Shown here: piece after piece, positions 1 through 11,900 of the stretch
Layout: each line of letters starts with the position of its first letter
Numbering within the stretch: the first letter of the stretch is position 1
Source of the DNA: Cololabis saira
Lineage: Eukaryota > Chordata > Actinopteri > Beloniformes > Belonidae
Assembly: GCF_033807715.1 (NCBI RefSeq)
Contig: NC_084592.1
Location: 27,007,501-27,071,500, forward strand
Length of the DNA stretch: 64,000 nt
Direction of reading: 5' to 3'
Notes under the pieces: model-generated
Seen by the model: the letters and a program-made list of their open reading frames with translations, nothing else
Databases searched by the model: none
Told to the model about the DNA's origin: nothing
Position numbers and translations under genes: made by a program

Positions 1-3000
1 CTAGATGGATCCGTGCAGGTGTAAGTGCACTGCTCACAGCTGTAAGGCTTCTCCCCAGTGTGTATGCGAATGTGCCACGTGATCTTCTGCTTGTTTCGGG
101 TCGAATACTCGCAGTCGGTGCATTTGTACATGCGCTTGGTTCCATGTGAACGGAGGTGCTGCTCCAACACCAATTGATGCCGACAAGAAAACTCACAGGT
201 GCTGCACTTGAGAGGATTGCTCTCTGCAGACCCATCCTCATGTTCACTCAGCAGATGCTGGGCCAACAGCGGCCTTGTTTTCGTAGCAAAGGGACACAGC
301 TGACACTTATGCGCCAGGTGAGTTCTTTGGTGAAGCTCAAGGTGTTCCTTTGTCTCAAAAGATTCCTGGCAGACTGTGCACTTTACGTCCAGGTGCCTGC
401 TCTGTTGGTGGGCTTTCAGTGCAACATCGCTGCTACACGTGTAGTCGCATTTCTTACATGAAAAACACACTTGAAGTTGATGCACGCGTTTGCAGTGGTT
501 CCTTAAAGCAATCACCGAGCTAAACTGAGCGTCACAATGAGTGCAATCATGCTGCAACTCCCCCGTGTGACATCTGTGGTTGTGCCGTCTGATATCGTCG
601 AGTGTGTAGCCACAGAAGTCACACTGTGAGCAGAAGTGTGTAGGTTGCTTGTCATGGATGCGCATTTTGTGCTGGCGCAGTTTTGTCACGGCCCCAAAGG
701 TCTTGTTGCACACGTCGCAGCTGTGGCGGCCAATCCCTGTGTGCAGAGACTCGTGCTCGTCCAAGCGATAGCGCCTCGTGGTGCTGAAGGGGCAGTAGCG
801 GCAACAGTGGGGTGGAGCACCTTTATGTCTCAAAGCAATGTGTTGTTCCATGCGCTGTTCTTGTCTACAGCTGAAGGTGCAGTGTTGGCAGTGCAGTCGT
901 TTGGATCTTGTGGCGCAAAACTTTTTTTTCTTGTGAACACACACAATGTGACGATTCAAAGAAATATCAGATTTAGCTACGAATGAACACGAGATGCATT
1001 GGACTTCACCTGGCTTCATGCACCCTTTCTTTTCATGGCTGTTTAACGCTCTTTTCTGATTGCATTTGAACTCACAGTTTGGACAACTAAAGATTTTTCC
1101 AGAAACTTTCAGAGGGCCTTCATCGATCTCCTCTGCAAGGTCTTCACTGTCCATGACGGAGCCATTCCCACCTTTATTGTTCCTTTCTAAAATTATTTGA
1201 TTCTCTTTTTTACTAAGGGCTTCCCTGCATCTTGAGACGTGCTGTTTAATGGTTGGGAGTCTGACAGATGTAAAACTACACAGGCTGCATTTGAATTTTC
1301 CACCTTTCTTAACGTACAGAGTCCTTCTCTGAAGTGAAATCTTTCTGAGTTTGGTGGTTGATGGTTTTCTCACAAGCTTGACATTCAGAAACGCATCCGT
1401 CTGAATTTGGCTCTTTTTTTGCTGCGATACCGTGGATGCCGTAGTGTGAGAAGATGTGCATGCTTCCTCGTCTTGCTGATTAACTTCAAGACTTTTAGAT
1501 TTTGTGAAACTCTCATTTTGTGATGATAGAAGTTCCATCTGATCCAAACTTGTTCCCTCCTCCACTTGTTTGGACTCTTTCTGACCTTCTGTAGAAATCT
1601 CCTCCGTAGCTTGACATCCATCTGGGAGACCTACGAATGTCCTCGTTTTGTGTGGAAGTGCCGGGCACTTTTTTTTCAGGTGGCTGTCGAGGGCCCGCCT
1701 CTGTTTGAACTGCGCACCGCAGGCTTGGCACTCGTATCCCTTTGTCCTGCTGTGGCACAAAGCTTGGCAGTGTTTTTTTAAAGCCGCCTCTTTACATGTG
1801 ACATAGGAGCATTTGTCACAGCGGTGAATATCTTGAGTGGGCACCACGAGCATCTGTACCCTTCCCTCTAAAACCATGGCTTCTGCTTGGTCCTTCTCAT
1901 GTTTCTTCATAGCTTTCAGGTGGATCTCAGATTGTTTTGGATCATTTGGTTGAGGTACAAAAGTACAATTGTTCATTTTGCCATAATTCTCCACCTCAGA
2001 TGTCTGAAATTGTCCTACAATCTCAACTGGTTGACTGATAATGTTCAAGTGTTCACTGGTGTCACCTGATTGCATTTGTTTGGACTCTGCTGTGGTGTCT
2101 TCCTCTGAGCTTGAAAGTGTAGAGAGGTCTGCATTTTCTTGTGATGACTCTGGCCCATTAAAAGCCAAAGTTGGTGTGTTCTCACAGTTTTTTTCCACAT
2201 TTTGTAGCGGTGAGGTCGGGTCATCAGCAGTTCCTAGTGCAGTTAAGACGAGTGTACAATACTGCTCAGGACTGTTAACATATGGAGGACTATTGGAAAC
2301 GTCTTCGCTCACAACTTCTTGAGAAACAACATCGAAAACAGAATCAACAGGTTGTGAGACAGCAGCGGTTTCTCTGCTGGGGTCGTGATCTGTCGATTGC
2401 TGTCTTTGAGAGTCAGGAGTTGCTGATGACGGGGCTGCTTCACAAGCAGATTGTTCAGTCAGCTTAAAATCCACTAATGGCTTAATGTAAAAATCCTGTA
2501 TCAACTCTGCAGAGTTTCTCTCCTTCTCTTTTGCTGCATAATTCTCCAGCCACGCTTTATCCCCAGGTACATACCCATGGCTTTTCCTCTTATGAAGGAA
2601 TAGGCTGATGCTACTGAAGGACGAGTAGATGCACAGGGCACATCTAAACTCTTTCACCTTGGTGTGCTTGCAGTTCTCGTGATTTTGAAGAGCCTGTCTG
2701 TAGCAGGTGGCATATGTGCAGTATTTGCACTTTAACACAGCAGGCCGTTTTTCCTCGCCTGAATGTTTGGCCAACATGTGATTGCGGAGTTCATATTTGC
2801 GTTTGCAGGCATAAGCGCAGATCTCGCACATGAGGGATTTAGCCTGATGTCGTAATTTGTGGCTCTTCAGCTGGTCCATGCGGTGACAGCGGTATGGACA
2901 CTGGTCACATGAATACCTAAGAGAGGAGAAAGGATGCTGTAAAGAGAGCCCTGCATCCCAAAAGACAATTCTTTGGTGGAGAAACTCAAGCACATCATAA

Positions 3001-3799
3001 ACATGACAGAATGACACATCATACTGGCTAGTCAGCCTTTTACCGTTTATTCATAATAAGATGTAGAAATGGGCTGTTTGCAATTTTCCTTGCAAATTCA
3101 GATTTTTTTTTAAGGTCTGATCTGTCCAATACCATTTCTCGCTGATTGTAGAACTAAAATAACCTACAAACATTATTTTAATCCACAATCAAATATTGAA
3201 GAGGCTGCAGGATGTGTGCTTTATTTATCTATCTTCATGTCCGATCTACACGATCACTTGAGTTTTTTAAATCAGCTTTAAAAACGAATTTTTTTTGTCC
3301 CTGGTATTGGTTAGTTTTAGTGGATTTTGGCAACATTTTATATCAAACATATTCAAATTTTTAATTATTTTACTCTTATTTTTTATTTCATTGTATTCTT
3401 GTATTTTCTTATCTTATTCTATTTCTTTTATCTTTGTAATATATGCATTTTATTCAGCTGTTTTTAACTGTACAGCACTTTGGTCAACCTCAGTTTGTTT
3501 TAAACTGGCCTCTATAAATAAAGATTGAGTTGAGTTGAGCCTCCTAGTCTTTGTTTGCTTCATAACGCGAGTATTCTTACCAGGGTGATGTGATATGTAG
3601 TGCTAGATCTGATTAAGTTGGTTGGCCCAAATGTCTTGGTTGATGTTGCTTCACAAGTATGCTCCTCCTTCCAAATGGTGAAATGTAGAGGTGGGTGCAA
3701 TTCATCGATGTGTCGATGCATCGCGATGCGTCACGTGACGATTTGGAATCGATTAATTTAATAAAAAATAAATAAATAAAAAATATTAGAAAAAAAAAA

Positions 3800-3835
<36 letters not shown>

Positions 3836-6800
3836 TTTTTTTTAATTTGAGGATCGAATCGTGAGGTACCCTTGTTTGCACACCCCTAGGGTGTGCAAAC
3901 CCATCAGAGGTCCTCAAAAAAAAAAGTATATATATTTTTTTTTTTTTTTTTTTTTTTTTTAAGTTATCCTATCCAGATTCCAGACTGAATAAGCTGCTGA
4001 ATTTCTTATTGTTCACTTGAATATGGCAGATATGTTTACACTAAATAAATTTGATGGAAGTACATATCTTGTTTACTTGAATTAATGAACTCATTAAATC
4101 CAGGGCTTGACCGTTTTCAGTGTTTTCCGCCAATAGAGGGCGCTCTCATGCAAGTGCAGCTTTCCCTGGTCAAAGTTAAGTAAGTCAAAGAGCAAATGTT
4201 TACATAGTCATAAAATGAATTATTTTGTGTCTTTGAAAAATACATGTCAAATGTTAAAAAAAAAACCTTGTTATTTACTTAATGAGTGTTGTTAGAGGAA
4301 CTGAGTTAATTGATTGGCTATTTATTTACAAATGTAGCCACAGATGAAGACAAAATCAATCTTGTATGGAAAAAAGCCTTAAAAATCACAATAATCGAAG
4401 AATCGTGGCACCAATAATCGAATCGAAAATCGTTATAATCGAAGAATCGAAATCGAATCGAATCGTGAGGTACCCTTGTTTGCACACCCCTAGTGAAATG
4501 GCATTTAAATGCCGATTACAATTTTTACATTTTTTTTTTTTTAATCAGATTATTTTTCAACTTAATTTGGCAACTTCTAAGGTTAAAAAGAGTAGGTTAC
4601 AATCCCAGCTAATACACGTTAGTTTCAGCTTACTCGTGAATATCTATGAACTACTTTACATGCTCCTTGTTATAATCCAGTTTTGGTTTTGGCTTAACTT
4701 CTTTTGGAGTTAAAGGGTTTTCAGACTTGGTGTTTTCAAGCATCGTAGGCTAATTGATTGCAAATAGGCAGTTTTAAGTACATATGCTCATATGTTAAAA
4801 GTCACTTGTAGAAATGCCACTCATGACCATATGGAGACAAATACATCTGCTGTGCTAAAAAAAAAAGAAAAAAAAAAAGCCACTGACAATATTGACTATC
4901 CAGGTTGAGGCTCATGCAGAATTAAGATTTGTTGCAGTACCTCAACTGGCCGCTAGAGGCTGGCTGCAAAAGTGAGCCAAACCTGTCTGTACTTTTTATC
5001 TGGAGATTCAGCCATATATTAAAAAGTAATTACTTTTTCCTGCAGTATTGTGAATGTTTAATGATTGTGTTAAATAAAGACACAAGAAATGATAATTGTA
5101 TTTTATCACATTGTGTTTGTCTATTATTTTGACTTCCAAGTGGCTCATATTATTTTTCTGCCACCAAACTGAAAAATACTGAACTTGACTAAAGTTTTGC
5201 TGCAATGTAACGCAACATGAACTAGAAAAACAATAAAACTCATACATGCACATTATCTTTGGAAATTACTGAAAAGTCAATGAAAATAGCCCCATATTGC
5301 TAATTTGTATTCCTCATTTTAAAATATGACTGTATCTAATGTAGTTAAACCATGTATTACGCAGCTGTTAACATAAAGGTCTTAAAATCTGACCTGGAAT
5401 TGTATGAGAAATAAACCAAGTTTCTACCTGAGGTCTCCAGCGTGTTTCCTCACGTGGACGTTGAGATAGTGCTTCCATTTAGTGATGTATCCACATTCAG
5501 CACACATAAAGTTCTTGTCATCCGAATGAGTGAGCATGTGTTTGGAGAGATAGGACTCGTCACGACACCTGAAGTCACACAGGTTACACTTGTGGGGCTT
5601 CTCACCTAGGAAAGAGGAAAAAAAGACTTATGTCAAAAGTAGCAACTATAAAATCATCTTCTTGATTGGTAAACAATGGTAATGAATGATGCATAATTGA
5701 ATCCATCCTCACCACTGTGCATCAGCATGTGCCGCTTCAAGCCACGTTTATGCGAGGTGACATAGCTGCACTGAGAGCAGCAGTGGATCTTCTCGTTGGC
5801 ATGCAAGTGCCCGATGTGCTGCTCAAACTCCACAGGGTTGAATGTGACAAAGGAGCAAAAGTCACAGGAAAGCTTTTCGTTCCCTGGGTGACCGTGCCGC
5901 TGGTGCTGGAGGAAGATGGTTTTATTGGAGCAGGAGAAGTCACATTCCGAGCAGTGGTAGGCGAGGTGTTTCCGATAATGGACCTCCATGTCTGTCTCGC
6001 TCTGAAAGATGGCACCACATGCGTGGTGACGACACTCCACCGCTTTGATCCCATGCACTTCGGCAGAATGTTTGACGAGGTCTTTACGCAGAGAGCTCTT
6101 GAAAGAACAACCATCTTGGAAACAGGTCAGTGGCTCACTGTCTGGTTGGATGTTGTGCATCTTCATGTGAGCCTTTAGTGCCCTACTCTGGCCAAAGCAT
6201 CGGCCACAGGTGGGACAAATATAGCTATGACCATTCATGGCTTCCTCTGCCTCATCGCCGTGCACGCTGATGAGATGGCGGCGGATGGCGTTCCTCTCCA
6301 CGGCAGAGTACTCACACAGGTGGCAATGATGGATCTTTTCACCGGCCTCTCGGAGCCGGTGTATCCGTAACTTGCTCTTGCTGGTGAAGAAGCGCTTGCA
6401 GGTGGGACACTGGAGACTGGGGTCAGGGAAATGCAAACGAAGGTGCTCCTGCAGGTGAGAGCGCATCTTGAAGCAGCGCCGGCATTTGGGGCAGGCGTGG
6501 GTGCGATAAATATGCTCTGTTCCCTCTGCAAGGTACTCTAATGGACAAGAACAAAGTCATTAAAGAATAAAAATTACTTTACATTTGTTTCTTCAAAAAA
6601 CTGAAAACAATACTCCATCAAATAGACAACAGGTCTGTGTACCTTTGGATGGCAGTGATGAAGAGTTGTCTTTTCCAGTTGCCTCTTTACATGGATTTGT
6701 ACCAATCACTTGCCTCTCGAGCTCCTCCCCATGCTCCTCTTGTATTGATGATGACAAACAAGTTGGCACAGATTTATATGTTCTTTTAGGCCTGGAGGAA

Positions 6801-7442
6801 ACCTGAGGCTGGTGACTTCCATGAGCACCTGCTGATTGGGTCTCTGACTCATTCCCTGAAAACAGAACAAACAGATGAAGTCAAACTTTCTACATGATTG
6901 TAAATAGAAAGGGCAGTTGTGCATTTATATCTCACAACTCCTCATAGTGTCTGTTCACCTTGAGACTTATTCGGAAGATGACTGTGCTCCAATAGGTGGT
7001 CCCTCATGCCTTTTGCATTTTGAGTGACAAACTGACAGTGAAAACAGCCAAATGGCATATGGCTCTTCCAATGGCTTTCCATCTCACCCTTTGTAGTAAA
7101 TGACATTTTGCAGGAGTGGTGGGTGCAGGGAATGAGATTCAGATCGTGCATGGACGTCAAGTGGGCTTGATACTCTTGACGGTCTGTGCTGCTGAACTGG
7201 CAGTCGTTCCTGAAGCAGGTGAACTGACCTTTAGGGTCATGATCCCTGTGGTTGGTTTTAAAGTGGTGTTTCAGAGCAACTGGTTTCAAAAAAACATTGT
7301 TACACTGAGAACATTTGAAGCTGCCTAGTTGTCCTTTACTGGATGGAGTCGTTTGGCTTTTTGAACAGGCGTGAGAAACAAATGTGGGACCATCAGGGAA
7401 ACTCCGGCCACATTTATCACATGGATTTTCCACCGTCTCCAT
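1..7442 (-). CDS. znf142: C2H2 zinc-finger protein 142-like, 3' end outside window
   Basis: Five coding exons read on the minus strand, with consistent splice phases: 7447-6959 (ATG at 7442-7440), 6855-6643, 6537-5713, 5605-5428 and 2916 to beyond base 1. They add up to about 1,538 codons without a stop; human ZNF142 is roughly 1,690 residues, so only the C-terminal end should be missing. Tandem C2H2 fingers appear in every exon except 6855-6643, which encodes a Ser/Glu-rich linker; the large last exon has fingers at both ends around a long acidic, Gln/Ser-rich linker (about 2500-1900). Several linkers are HSGEKP/HTGEKP-like, e.g. the 5713/5605 exon junction encodes His-Ser-Gly-Glu-Lys-Pro. 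Probable role: nuclear, DNA-binding transcriptional regulator. The head-to-head arrangement with bcs1l matches the mammalian ZNF142-BCS1L pair and is the main reason for the name. The chosen ATG follows a good acceptor (CAG at 7450-7448); an upstream in-frame ATG at 7469 lies before that acceptor and is probably intronic. Another large poly-zinc-finger gene is the alternative. Confidence 0.82.
2917..5427. other. znf142 intron with transposon debris
   Basis: Largest intron of the zinc-finger gene. It holds the hAT pair at 3686-4492, A/T homopolymers and a TA microsatellite near 3800-3830. The rest (2920-3680 and 4500-5420) is AT-rich and shows no coding or repeat structure that I can name. Confidence 0.7.
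3686..4492. mobile_element. hAT-type MITE, composite (back-to-back ends inside)
   Basis: The outer ends are flanked by identical 8-bp direct repeats GTGAAATG (3678-3685 and 4493-4500), the hAT-type TSD length. The left end begins TAGAGGTGGGTGCAA and the right end, reversed, begins TAGGGGTGTGCAAAC. A second copy of the right end lies inside at about 3853-3889 and is followed directly by an inverted end, GGGTGTGCAAAC, so the element looks composite. The interior is rich in ATCGAATCG motifs and encodes no recognisable protein. It sits in a znf142 intron. Confidence 0.75.
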
Positions 7443-7447
7443 TCTGT

Positions 7448-8086
7448 CTGAAAAACCGGGACAAAACATGGAAATTAAAAAGGTATTTTCTTAAGCTACA
7501 TTTTATATAATTCAATTGCAAATAATATACTAAATATGTAACAGGTTTTACTTGTTAAAGAGTTACTGAATTCAGATCACTTTTCAACACAAAATTATGA
7601 CTGAAAACAATATAATAATAGCAATGTCAAAAAAAAAGTGAAATGTGCACAATGCCAACACAATTAGATGTTCATGACAAATATATTAATTTACTTGCAT
7701 TAGAAATACAGTGGTAAAAAAATTATAGGAACAGATTTCAATGGGGGAAAAAATATGCTTGATATCTATACTGATTTGGACTGGGTAAAGTCTTAGGAAT
7801 GAAAAGATGCACATAGGCACGTATGTGCGTGAATATGTATATATGCATATTGTGATGTGTATGCATTCCTATGTAATGTATATGTATATATTTATATATA
7901 CGTGCAGTGATCTATGGGCATAGGTATGCATAGTCATATTATATGAATGTTTATTTGTATTTATATATATTTAAGCACATATATACATGATTATATGCAG
8001 TACTGTATATTTGTATGTAAAAATATTTAAGCACATGTATTCATTCGTGCATGAAGTTATTTATATTAGTGTGCTAAACATAAAGG

Positions 8087-8135
<49 letters not shown>

Positions 8136-8950
8136 GTGTATATATGGTCCATATTCCAGAAGTTTAAGTGATTTGATGCTAGACACTGTAAAAAGTGTTC
8201 CATTAGTTATTAATTTATTGTTTAACCATGCATATTTCTGACCTACTGCCTGAGATTTCATGGTCCATCTTAGCTGACAAACCAAATATCCAACACCGTA
8301 TGACAGCTCTGCCTAGTTAAAAAATCCCACATTTCTGCCGTTTTCTCGGCAAAGTGCCTTTTTAAAATGTATTTAAATCAAGTGACAATCTTTCAAGGCT
8401 TCAGTTCTTTTTAATAATATAAACTAGCAATATCGCTGCATGTGCTATCTGAGCTAGCGTCAGCTGGCCTCTTGTGATCCGCGCCGCACTGTTTTGGTCT
8501 GTTACTGTTAAGCACGTTCATTGTTGCTCTTGCGGTGCAAACAATCAACGCCAAAATACACACGGTAAACTGTCTACACAACGTGTTCGTTTAGGGTAGT
8601 TTCTATCTCGGATACCAACGGGAGGGAAAAGTCAAAACAACATACCATCCATGAGGGGAACGAATTATTATTGTGAGCATTGGCGAACACGGAATGAAAT
8701 TCGTGAAACACAGGAAATGTAGTGGAGGTCGCATCAAACATCGGCATGCTGCAGCTGGCTGCGGACCCCGTGTGGATATTATACTCGTTTTTTCCCCTCT
8801 TGGGAATGTTATGTAGTAGTTGTATGAAATGAAAACGGATACAAATCTCCAATGGGATTTATCTTGTTTTTAAAAAAAGAACGTCTGTTTCTTTGACAGA
8901 TAACATCAGATTTGTAACTCTGCTGGATTGCAGGAGTGTTCCTCCTCATC
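7448..8950. promoter_or_regulatory. Shared upstream region between znf142 and bcs1l
   Basis: The two genes are transcribed away from each other with about 1.5 kb between their first coding exons. 7500-8280 is AT-rich with TA/CA-type repeats, including a TA run around 8092-8130. 8430-8780 is more GC-rich with scattered CpGs and is the likeliest place for a bidirectional promoter and the non-coding first exons. An AG acceptor at 8932-8933 just before the bcs1l start codon implies a 5' UTR exon upstream. Neither transcription start can be fixed from sequence alone. Confidence 0.5.
8092..8130. repeat. TA dinucleotide microsatellite
   Basis: Uninterrupted alternating T/A of about 38 bases inside a longer degenerate AT/GT-rich stretch (7800-8150). 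Confidence 0.9.
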
Positions 8951-11900
8951 ATGCCGCTGTCAGATTTCCTGGACAGCCTGAAGGACAACCCCTACTTCGG
9001 GGCTGGTTTCGGCTTGGTCGGGGTCGGGACGGCCCTGGCAGTGGCCAGGAAAAGCGCCCAGGTGGGGATGATCTTCTTCCGGAGGCACTACATGATCACC
9101 CTGGAGGTGCCCAGCAGGGACAAGAGCTACCACTGGCTGCTGAGCTGGATCACCAAGCACGCCCGGCACACGCAGCACCTCAGCGTGGAGACCTCCTACC
9201 TGGCGCACGAGAGCGGACGAGTTCACACGCAGTTTGACTTCCACCCCAGTCCTGGGAACCACATCATCTGGTCAGAGGAGGCGTTTAAACAAACTTCACA
9301 TTTCAAAAGAATCTGTTTAGGTGCTAAAACGATGGAAATCCTAATTCCCAAAAAGTTGGGACACTAAAATAGGAGCAACATAATAATAATAATAATAATA
9401 ATTAATAATAATAATACATTTTTTTTCTATAGCACCTTTCATACAAGAATTGCAGCTCAAAGTGCCTCACAGTAGGAACATACAGGACCGTCTCAGAAAA
9501 TTAGAATATTGTGATAAAGTTCTTTATTTTCTGTAATGCAATTTATAAAAAAAAAAAAAAAAAAAAATGGCATACATTATGGATTCATTACAAATCAACT
9601 GAAATATTGCAAGCCTTTTATATAGTATTATAATTTGAATATTGCTGATTATGGCTTACAGTTTAAGATTAAGATTCCCAGAATATTCAAATTTTTTGAG
9701 ATAGGATATTTGAGTTTTCTTAAGCTGTAAGCCACGATCAGCAATATTAAAATAATAAAAGGCTTGCAATATTTCAGTTGATTTGTAATGAATCCAGAAT
9801 GTATGACATTTTTGTTTTTGTAATTGCATTACAGAAAATCACAATATTCTAATTTTCTGAGACAGTCCTGTAGACATGTTAAGAACAATGAGAAATAGAG
9901 AAGTAAAAACAATACTAGCAAATAAAAATGAAAGATAGAAATGATCATATAGAAACATTTAGGTGCAATGATATAATACAAAATTTTGACAAAATTCAGT
10001 TCAGTTCTAAATTCCTTTATAGAACAATTACTAGGATAGGATAAAAGCAATGTTGAATATAAAAAGGTAAAAATACTGCACCGAGTTGTAGGTCATACCA
10101 CACACACTGTTGAGCACTGGGAGTCATAATGGAATGCTTTGCAGATCTTAAACCCATATTTGTTAGCAAACATATCATATCTTTAAATTAAGGAAGGGAC
10201 CATCTGAAAAGAGTTGGGGCAGGGCAATGTTTACAATGGTTTTTTAGGTGTAGTTTCTGCACCTCTTAACAGCAGTCCATAAATCCTGAAAACTGAGACC
10301 AGTTTCTGGAGCTGTGCAATAATTCTGCATCTAAATTGCATTTTTTTTGTTTCATGATGTTTCAAATGTTTTCAGTTGGTGACAGGACAGGGCTGCAGGC
10401 AGACCAGTTCTGCAGCTAACTCTTCTACCATGAAACTCACGCTGCTGTAATGGATGTAGTTTGTGATTTGGTAACGTGTTTCTGAACAATGCAAGACCTT
10501 CGTTGAAAAAGATGTCAAAATAGGAACATTATGCTCTAATACCTGTATATAGTATTGCACTCCCATGCCGCTGGAGATGCAGGATTTTGCATTGCATTTG
10601 CACTGATAACGAGCCAGATAGTCTCTCATGCAGAGGATGTAGTATGTACAGTTTCTAAACAGAATTAGATTTTTGGATTCTGTGATGTCCTCTGTGGGAC
10701 ATCATCTTCTGGTCCATTGAACCAGCATTTGTGGAAGCCATGGCTAACTGTTTTTCCCAACTTTACACTGAGGAACTGAGGATATTGTTAAACAATTTGT
10801 ATACAGTTTTAAGGATAACCTCTGCTTGTTTTTATTTCTGAGAGACTTTTAATATCTAATCATGTCATCATGGTTTGTTGCCACTGAGTATAGGATGTTC
10901 CTCCAGGTGTATCCTTTTAACACAACTTACTTTTTGGAGAGATGTTGCAGCTATTATTTTCAAAATAAGCTACGGTAATATTTTTCTTGGAATGGTAAAA
11001 TGTCTCCCGTTAAATAATTAATATTTCTGTGGTATATTATGAATAAAATATTATTTAGGTTTTAAAAAGAAGATTAGCAAATAATTGAATTCTTTTTTTT
11101 TATTTGTAAGTTACATAGCTTCTTCACTTTGTCAGTTTAGAGGTGTTATTATTCTCATCGATTGTTCCTTCTGTGACATTATCCAGGTATGGGAGGACAT
11201 GGATCAGGGTGGAGAGGACCAGAGAGAAGCAGATGGTGGATCTCCACACTGGAACTCCATGGGAATCTGTCACTTTTACTGCTTTAGGCAGAAACAAAGA
11301 AATCTTCTTTAATATTTTACAAGAAGGTACATACAAGTAAAGTTTCTCAGGTCTTTCTCTTGTTGGCTACAATCGGCCATTCAGTGAAGGTGTCAATCAT
11401 GCTTTGCAGCAAGGGAACTGGCTCTGAAGCAGGAAGAAGGAAGGACAGTCATGTACACAGCCATGGGCGCAGAGTGGAGGCCCTTTGGGTTTCCACGGCG
11501 ACGCAGGCCCCTTACCTCTGTGGTACTGGAGGCCGGTGTAGCTGAAAGGATCGTAGATGACGTGAAAGAGTTCATCGGAAACCCCAAGTGGTACACAGAT
11601 AGAGGTAAAATATCCATTGGCTCTACCTTATTTGGTCAGTGCACATGGATGTTAGTGTTTTAATATTGTCTGCCTTTTAGTTGTCAAGATCAAAATGCTG
11701 AAGTTATGTGCTAATTAACAATAAAAAACGAGAAAGATGGATACTTCATTAAAAAATGTATCTTTTAATGATGTTTGCTGCCAGTCGCTGTGGTGTTACG
11801 TTGCCCGCTGCTATATTGTTTATCTGGTGCTGTTCTCTATTGTGATGTATGTTTTTTTTGTTTTTTTTCCTAATATACTGTATTTAAAGCATGTAATTTC

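Noticed and set aside
156..986. Plus-strand ORFs of 101 and 116 codons
   Set aside because: Antisense to the large znf142 exon; no family features.
5717..6178. 153-codon plus-strand ORF opposite the zinc-finger exon
   Set aside because: It is the antisense shadow of znf142 exon 6537-5713, which shows real C2H2 motifs on the minus strand.
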